Program-made: the position numbers and the translations under genes | The notes under the pieces: model-generated | What the model saw: the letters and a program-made list of their open reading frames with translations, nothing else | The model's database searches: none | What the model was told of the DNA's origin: nothing | Assembly: GCF_000715075.1 (NCBI RefSeq) | Contig: NC_134082.1 | Coordinates: 107,548,399 to 107,612,398, forward strand | Direction: 5' to 3' | DNA: 64,000 nt | Origin: Nicotiana tabacum | Lineage: Eukaryota; Streptophyta; Magnoliopsida; Solanales; Solanaceae | Part shown: one piece after another, positions 57,381 to 64,000 of the stretch | Numbering within the stretch: position 1 is the stretch's first letter | How the letters are laid out: every line of letters begins with the position of its first letter

Positions 57381-58660
57381 ACTTTCATTCAAAGTTCAAT
57401 CGCATGAGTTTTAAAAAAATAAAAGTTTGGCGTCATCGGATCATTACATTAATTCTTCCAAGTGTAGAGGCACATATCTATGAGGAAAAGAAGACAATTT
57501 GCGTTGAAATATAAAAGATGTTTTATTGCTTCAATAGTACAAAGTTGATACATTCAAAAATGTATAGACAAAAGGAAGTAGACATTTTTCTATACAAAAG
57601 CCTAAATCATGAAGATGATCGTAAACTAGGCTTTGTTGCTCACACGTCTTAAATGCTCTTCTGTATGACGTCTCCACATTTGATGCCATTCCCGATGTAT
57701 ATCTCTCGCGTTCAGTAGTTGTGATGATCTCTTGACCACATATCTTGTTGTTGAAAGTACAAGAGGGGGGAGTGAATTGTTGCCTAGTTAAAATTTAGTC
57801 GACTAATATAGGTATTAGTTGACTAACCACGAGACAGAAAGAGTAAAAGCAGTAAAGAGCAAGAGCAAGACATACACGATTTACACTGATTCAGTACCAT
57901 TGTGGTACTTACATCCAGTTCCCTTGGGTCATAAGGGTTCCCTTAAGATCTTTGAATAAAGTTACAAGATTGATGGTTTTTGTGTTTACCATCAACGTAT
58001 AGAATCAGCAATTGAGTTCTAATAAATTGACACAACTTTCTTTTGTACTCTAGATCTCTCTATCTTTTGAGACACTGATAACTCAAAATTACAGTGTTTG
58101 AACTAAGAAGTAGACAGATTTGGAATACACTTTTTGTAGTTGTGTGATCTTCTTCTTGAGAGAGCAACCCTCTTATACAAGAGAAAAGAGTCTTTGAGTC
58201 CATTTTGAAACTGGAGGCACAAGATCTTTAATTAAGGGATTTGTCCCAAGAGGTGCCTCTTTGAATTTTGCTCTTTAACTGGCCCAGATTCGAATGTGAC
58301 CTTCCTTGTCACAGCTGAATTCAAGGAGAGATTAATTCGTAAGCGTGTTCTTCAAAACTAGAGTGACCATGATTGGTAATCTGAGTTTCCTTGATTGGGT
58401 CAATCTGCTTCTTAATTGATCATTATTGCTGTAACTGAATCTTCATTCTTTCCTTGATTGAGGACGAGTCAATCTGCTTCTTAATTGATCATTAATGCAA
58501 TAATTGATTCTTCCTTCTTCCTTTATTTTGAAACTAGTAGAAATCTTGCTAATCATCTTCATTCTTTCTTTTTTGTTTGTCCTGAAAATATAACATAAGA
58601 TAATATTGTCATCATTGAAACTTAAACTTAAAACCTATAAGTTGTTAGGCCTCGAGCATG
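57381..58660. other. Relic tail, first part, with a likely insertion from about 57745
   Basis: No gene. From about 57745 (TTGAAAGTACAAGAGGGG) to about 58650 the text changes character: GTCGACTAAT words, TAAGATCTTTGAATAAAG, and runs of TTGATTCTTC-like repeats (58400-58560). It looks like a separate repeat but I find no duplication at the ends. Confidence 0.4.
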
Positions 58661-59082
58661 ATAGTTTGCTTCTCTTGTGCAAGTGTTGGTTGAAGGTCCC
58701 ATATATGAGAAGCCGTCTCTCTTGAAAAACCTTTAATCAACGTAGGAGCCGCCATTGATGAACTTCAAGACTATCAAAAAATCAAGTGCAACAGTTGTTG
58801 AAGGGTTGATTCCGCATCTTGTATGACACCTCAGTCTGACATCTTGACCTTTTGAGATCCTTCGCGACTCTGCAAAAAGAATAAACAAGAGATAAGATTT
58901 GTGAAGCATGGTACTTGAAGTTACTATATGCAAGAATGTAGAGTCAATCTCAAAATAGGACAACTCAGAGAGAATGGAGCCTTGATATTCGGCATGGCTA
59001 TATTTCTTCACGTCTAAATGTCGTAGAATTAAGCCGTTGATGGTCCAGACACCCGTACCCAAGCTAGGAATTTTCCGCAGGA

Positions 59083-60235
59083 GTGCACAAAGTTGGAAAG
59101 TGAGCTCAACGGACGTCTCGATCAAATTCGAAAAGCCACTGCAATTCATCTAAAATCTGTTCTACCTCTAACTTTTCACATGTTGTAGCTGCATATACCT
59201 AGTGTCAAACAACACAAACCGTTTGTGATTTGGAGGCTCCTAGCTCAACATATGATTTTATTTTTGCCGTAACTACACAAATCTGAAAGTTTACTGCTGC
59301 TAGGTGGACTTTGAGAATTTTCTATTTCCATATCAAAACGAGTTATTCCATGAAATTAATATGTTTACAGGTCTCTGAGTTTACTTTTCAACGGTGCAAA
59401 TGGATCGTAATTTGGAGATTCGTAGCTCGAGATATTAATTTTTTTGACGAAAGTGCATAAAGTTGAAAAGCAACAAGGCAGACATCAGGAGCAACTTCAA
59501 AGTAGTATCGCGACCAATCTAAAAAGAGTTCTACCGCTATATTTTCAGGTATTGTAGGTCTCGAATTTATATTTCCGATGGTGTAAACGTTTCGGGATTC
59601 CGATACCTGTAGCTTGAGATATGAAGTTTTCTACAAAAGTGCACAAAGCTGGATCACGAGTGCAACAGATGTTAGGAGCAATTTCAAACTATTGTTGCAG
59701 GCAATCCAAAAGGAGTTCGTCTATGATATCTTCAAGGATGCAGAAATTGTAGTTTTCTTTCCAATGGTATAGATGGATTGTGATTCTGACACTCGTAGGT
59801 CGAGATAAGAATTTTTTTCCACGAGTGTGCACAAAGCTGAATAGCGAGTTCGGCAGACAGATGGGTCAGTTTCACAATTTTGATGCGGCTAATATGCTAG
59901 GAATCCTTCCATGATATTTTGGAGATTTCCTTATCTCTGAGTCTTCTTTCCAGTGGCGTAGACGGCTAGCGATTTAGATGTACCTAGCTTGAGATATGTG
60001 CATTAAAATGACATCATGCAGTGCTGTGAAGCCGAAATGACAGACTTGTGTATCGCCTTAAAAAGTTCATTCCGACTTGTCCTAATGGAATTTGGCCCTA
60101 AATTTTGGATATGTCGTTATGGTGCGAGTTTTGATTCTGTAGAACCAAGCGGATTGCAATTTGGACACTCCTAGATCAATATAGGATTTTTTAAATGAAC
60201 TCATGAAATGCTATGAAGTCAAAGCAGCAGAGACG
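59083..60235 (+). repeat. Degenerate tandem array, about 187-bp period
   Basis: Units carry GTGCACAAAGCTG-like text near 59083, 59272, 59450, 59638, 59826, 60013 and 60205. Each holds a block like ATGGATCGTGATTC...CACTCGTAGCTCGAGATAT. Identity between units is low (by eye about 55-65%), so the array is old. Confidence 0.65.
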
Positions 60236-60267
60236 CGCTAAGTGCTTGCTCGCCGAAGTTGGAACGG

Positions 60268-62461
60268 CCTACTCCAGTTGTCTTCCTTGTCAACCTGCAA
60301 AGATGAGATGTGGTACATGTTGCGCTCGCCAATGATGAAATATGGTCTCTCCAAACCTCCAAGAGTAGGGATTTCGTTGCCGAGGGTGAAAGGACACTTC
60401 ATATGTCTCTCTCGCCAAGCCGCAACAAAGAGACGAGTGGTTCGCTAGCAATGCATCTTCCTAGGGATGTCAAGACCATTCACACTCCTCCATAAATCTA
60501 CAAAAAAAAAAAAGAAAAATATGGATTTCACGGTGTCAATGGCATGATGCTTCAATTCAGCATGGATAATAGAGATGCCAAAGGAATAGTGCTCCAACTC
60601 GTCATGGTGAATTTAGTGTCACTTCAACGAGGCTTACTACGGCGTTGCTCTTTTTTCTACCGCCACATGTTCCAGTATTGTTGCATGTTAGGGATCGTTA
60701 TCATTAGATTTGAGCAGATTATAAAGGAGCTATTTAGCACTTAATCACTCTATCACCGCAACATAGCAAGATGGATCATCCATTTAGGAAAGAGAGTGCA
60801 CAGGTCTCATCAAGATCGACGACATTCCTACGCGAGATTTAAGAGACGAAGAGCAAGTCCTCATAGACCCGCTTGCTGCTGAAGCTATAAGACTATTTGT
60901 GCCTGCGCATCTTCAACTCGAGCTTCAAGATTGGGGAAGAAGATTTTATCAATTGAGTAAACATATCGAAGCAATCGAAGCCTACGCAGTTTCAAAGCTG
61001 CCTGAACCACGTGATGACGCTTGGAATCAAACCAAGCAATTCGTGTTGCACATGTCTGAGGGTTTCCTAAAGTTACAGCTTTATCATACAAGAATTTTGA
61101 TGTTCTACATTGGTTACAATCCTCAGCTGCTAGATATGGTTACGTTGGCCGAAAAGGTGATAACGATAACTATGCTAAAGCCAAGATGACGACCGTAACT
61201 ATCGCTGAAAAGCTTAATCACAATGTGAGCTGCTTTTATAGAGGGACGAGTCAGTTAAGCACTTAGAGACCTAAATGGAGTTTGCCGTGAATCGATGTGA
61301 AGAATTCTACTTCAACTAGAAATCTTTATCTGTTGAAATACCAATATCAATACAATTGAGGAATTAAAGTCTCATTTTCTACGTGGTATATCCTACAAAG
61401 TTTTAGTGGCTCTTTGGACTTATTTGCCAAAAAGCATTATTGTATGACCTTACACAGTTACACAAAATTCATGCAAGTCTTTTGTTTTAGTAAATTTAGG
61501 TACTAAACTTTGGAATATGATGCCTCTTGCTAGATATTATTCAAAGCCTACTGTTTGGATAATAAGGATATTTGTCGAGAAATCATACACGACTTGGAGA
61601 ATATATTTTCTGTTTACTCAAGCTACATTTGAATAAAGTAAAGACCAGCTACCAATTCCAGCAACGACTTGGATTACATGGAAGGCCAACAAAAATCGTG
61701 CATCGTCTTCCGGGTCACGGATACTCCAAGACATGTCTTCAAGGTATGGGTGTTTAACGGGTGGGCCGGACCGGGGTGGGTAGGGAAATTTAGTACCCGT
61801 ACAGGTTATGGTCCTGGCCGGTTACGGGTTGGGGCATACCGGATTTAACGGGTTCGGGTTCATCCAGGTAAAAATTGAACCGTAAGGGTTACTGGTTTAT
61901 GGGGCCGGGTCGGGCCGGTTAGTGTTTTTTTTTTGTATTTTGTATAACTATTGTAATTTATATTAATATAAAGTAAAAATATAAAGAATACAATGAAGAT
62001 GGAAAAAAATTACACTTATAAATTGCAAGTTCTCCATTTATTTCAAAATTCAAACTTACAAATTGAAAGATTTACATTTAACAACAAGTAAATTAACGAA
62101 AAATGAGTAAATTCAAAGGTTTTGTATTGCCTTAGACTCTAAAACCTTAATAAATAAATAAAATAAAAATGAAATATAGCTTTTAAATCGGTCCGGGCCG
62201 GGCCAGGCCGGTTAACCGGTTGAACAGTAATTTACATTGACCGGGTTTGACCGGTCCGGTTAACCGGTTAACAAAATGTGAACGGACCAAACCCCCTACC
62301 CCTTTAACCCAACCCCATCCAGCCCCCTTGTACCGGGCCGGGCCGGTTCCGGTTTTAACCGGTCTGAGCCGGTCCGGAAATGGGCTGACCCGGCCCGTTA
62401 GATACCCATACTTCAAGGTTCAAAAGTCTACACCACACCATATCTTGAAGTAGGGGGCATC
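60268..62461 (+). repeat. Tail copy B of the relic
   Basis: Matches 51921-53448; interrupted by the MITE 61745-62410. It ends AAGTAGGGGGCATC, the purine tract before LTR B. Confidence 0.78.
61745..62410. mobile_element. hAT-type MITE in tail copy B, 666 bp
   Basis: The ends are TATGGGTGTTTAACGGG and, inverted, CCCGTTAGATACCCATA. The flanks are perfect CTTCAAGG copies (61737 and 62411). Copy A has a single CTTCAAGG and no insert, which gives the empty site. The subterminal parts are built of GGCCGG/CCGGTT words. Confidence 0.92.
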
Positions 62462-63152
62462 TGTAGACATATAAAATTTATTGGGTCTAATTCATATAAA
62501 ATTTGAATTAAATTCAATTGGGTTAAATAATTAATTTGGACTTTATAAATTAACTTAGCCCGTTTTATTATTTTCAAGCCCAAGGTCCATTTCATCTTAA
62601 GGCTTAGACTCATGCCATGTGTTAAGTGACATGGCATATCTAGTCAAACTCAAAGCCAACAAGATGACGCCACGTGTTAAATGAATGTGGCAATCCCAAT
62701 CTAAAACAATAACCAATCAAGAGTTGCCATGTGTCTAAAATGACATATCTTGGCCAATCAGAAACAAGCTTATCACATAGCTTATGTGATCAGTTTGATG
62801 ACTCGCATTAACCAATAAGAATCAAGAAAGAGAGTTCATATGTAGCTGGACTGTCCATCTTGAACCATTATAAATAGAGGGGTGACATAACTCTCTAGGG
62901 AGATTCAGAGTTGGAGAAGAGCATTCCGCAATTGGTGAAGGCATCCGCAAACAGAGAGATCAATCATCAAGTGCAAGGTTCTTCTACAAAGGAGTGGTCG
63001 ACGGAGTTCTTCGAGAAAGACACTTCTCAAGCCCTCGAATCACGGAGAATTTCATAGAGGGGAATCAAGGAAAACAAAGAATTGTACTCACAAATATTCA
63101 TCAATAAAATCTCTTTTTTCTTCATATTATTTTTGTTGCAGTTTATTTTCCA
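62462..63152 (+). repeat. LTR B (3' LTR) of the relic
   Basis: It starts TGTAGACATATAAAATTT and ends near TTTATTTTCCA. TATAAATAGAGG at 62869 is a good TATA box, and AATAAAATCTC near 63103 a likely polyadenylation signal. Confidence 0.82.
62869..62879 (+). promoter_or_regulatory. TATA box of LTR B
   Basis: TATAAATAGAG; LTR A has the weaker TTTAAATAGAG at the same place. Confidence 0.55.
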
Positions 63153-63489
63153 TACAATGAAAATTTGTTGCGAACATACGTATTCAATGAATTTCTTAAG
63201 ATAAAATACAAGGTTTGAACTAAAACTACTGGTTCGATCGAACCCATAAACCGTATGCTAGCTCCGCCTGTACAAGTTCATACAAATTCCTTCCCGTTTG
63301 CTCAACTCGCAAAGTGTGTATTTAGGACCAAACAAACACCAACATGGATAACAAATACATAATATTGAGATGAATTACAATATAAATAGGTAAGTAATTT
63401 TAAATTATACCCACTTTTTTCAAAAAGAATATTACTACTAGAGAACAAGTTTTTTTCTTTCTACATTCGTGATTTTTTACAATATTTTT
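63153..63489. other. Unassigned sequence
   Basis: AT-rich, no ORF or recognised repeat. Confidence 0.5.
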
Positions 63490-64000
63490 TGTCACGACCC
63501 AAACCTATGGGCCGCAACGGGTACCCGGTACCTTACTCAACCGAGTACCAATATAGCATATCTTTTTTATTATATCATTAGAGGTAAGTGGGCTGGAAGG
63601 GGCGTCATGTGATAACCAGAGTAAACATAAGGGAATACCCGACATAGGATAACCAACTTAATATAGAAACTCATATCTATGACATACGGGCCTATAAGGC
63701 CAATGTGATCCATTATATACTTAAAATATAGGCCGACAAGGCCATACAAGTATCCGTATACATGACATCTTTCTACAAGCCTCTAAGAATACATAATATC
63801 ATAACGGTCGGGACAGTGCCCCGTCATACCAAACAATACGCATCTAAATCATACTGACCAAACAAGCAACTCCGGAGCAAATAGATCGCACCAACATCTT
63901 CCACTGAGCTGATAGCCTACTTGGAGGACTCTCGACCTGTCTATCAGGACCTGCGGGCATGAAACGCAGTGTCCCCAGGCAAAAGAGCCGTCAGTACATA
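63490..64000 (+). repeat. Start of another LTR element, cut by the window edge
   Basis: It begins TGTCACGACCC and continues with ACGGGTACCCGGTACCTTAC. This parallels the start of the nested element at 27139 (TGTCACGCC...ACGGGCACCCGGTATTTTAC). The rest is outside the window. Confidence 0.6.

Larger units (their letters stand above)
51921..63152 (+). mobile_element. Recombined Ty3/gypsy relic: 3'UTR - LTR - partial pol - 3'UTR - LTR
   Basis: 51921-54219 (end of internal region plus LTR) is repeated at 60268-63152. Between them lie only the end of RNase H, the archaeal-type RNase H, integrase and a long untranslated tail; gag, protease and RT are missing. This is the layout expected from unequal exchange between copies plus deletion. 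No primer site follows the first LTR. Confidence 0.78.

Noticed and set aside
58733..59149. 138-codon minus-strand ORF
   Set aside because: It overlaps the start of the degenerate 187-bp array and resembles no protein.
62183..62453. ORFs within the GGCCGG-rich MITE
   Set aside because: Low-complexity GPxRLTGP-type text produced by short repeats in the MITE ends.
1..64000. tRNA, rRNA or organelle-derived inserts
   Set aside because: No cloverleaf or organelle gene sequence was recognised on either strand; only tRNA-complementary primer sites.

Overview
This window is plant nuclear DNA, almost certainly from a solanaceous species and possibly Nicotiana-like. The organism is inferred from the style of the repeats and from one typical dicot gene, not from a search. 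By my reading there is one intact host gene, an intronless IRX15/IRX15-LIKE (DUF579) xylan-biosynthesis gene at 48837-49763. Nearly everything else is nested, decayed transposable elements and their fossils.

Region 1 (1-20776) is a Ty3/gypsy element of the Tat/Ogre type. It has very long LTRs (3' copy 3572 bp; 5' copy cut by the window edge), a tRNA-Arg primer site, an extra ORF1 before gag, an in-frame candidate intron between protease and reverse transcriptase, an archaeal-type RNase H, a chromodomain-less integrase, and a 3 kb non-coding tail with three different tandem arrays. All its ORFs carry stops or frameshifts. Region 2 (20777-39180) is an older Tat/Retand-like element on the minus strand: LTR, primer site, gag, protease, RT, RNases H and integrase run from 39180 down to about 32770. 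Then come a short tandem array and an intron-containing accessory ORF on the opposite strand (20865-22882). The Ogre element lies inside it, so its other LTR is off the left edge. Its tandem array is split by an 8.8 kb insertion, a solo LTR (23477-32299, duplicated AGCTT) that itself holds a 4.1 kb LTR-type element (27139-31286, duplicated GCAAG). A 625 bp solo LTR with a perfect ATTTG duplication follows (39207-39831).

Region 3 (39912-46468) is a Mutator-like element with terminal inverted repeats built around 92-bp near-perfect palindromes. It carries a three-exon MuDR-type transposase on the plus strand and a four-exon plant-mobile-domain gene on the minus strand, both broken. Region 4 (46469-51920) has the host gene and its flanks, then small foldback elements. 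Region 5 (51921-63152) is a recombined Ty3/gypsy relic with the order 3'UTR, LTR, partial pol, 3'UTR, LTR, with two hAT-type MITEs carrying 8-bp duplications. The start of another LTR element runs off the right edge from 63490.

The most unusual signal is a roughly 55-nt motif: GAACTAYG, then CTGAT, a variable hairpin, then TACGTAGGCAAC and an A-tract. It occurs four times in the Ogre element, each time in a non-coding gap beside an ORF block, and once after the integrase of the unrelated relic in region 5. The hairpin arms change together between copies, which suggests a conserved RNA structure. A second structured candidate is a bulged stem repeated three times in each Ogre LTR.
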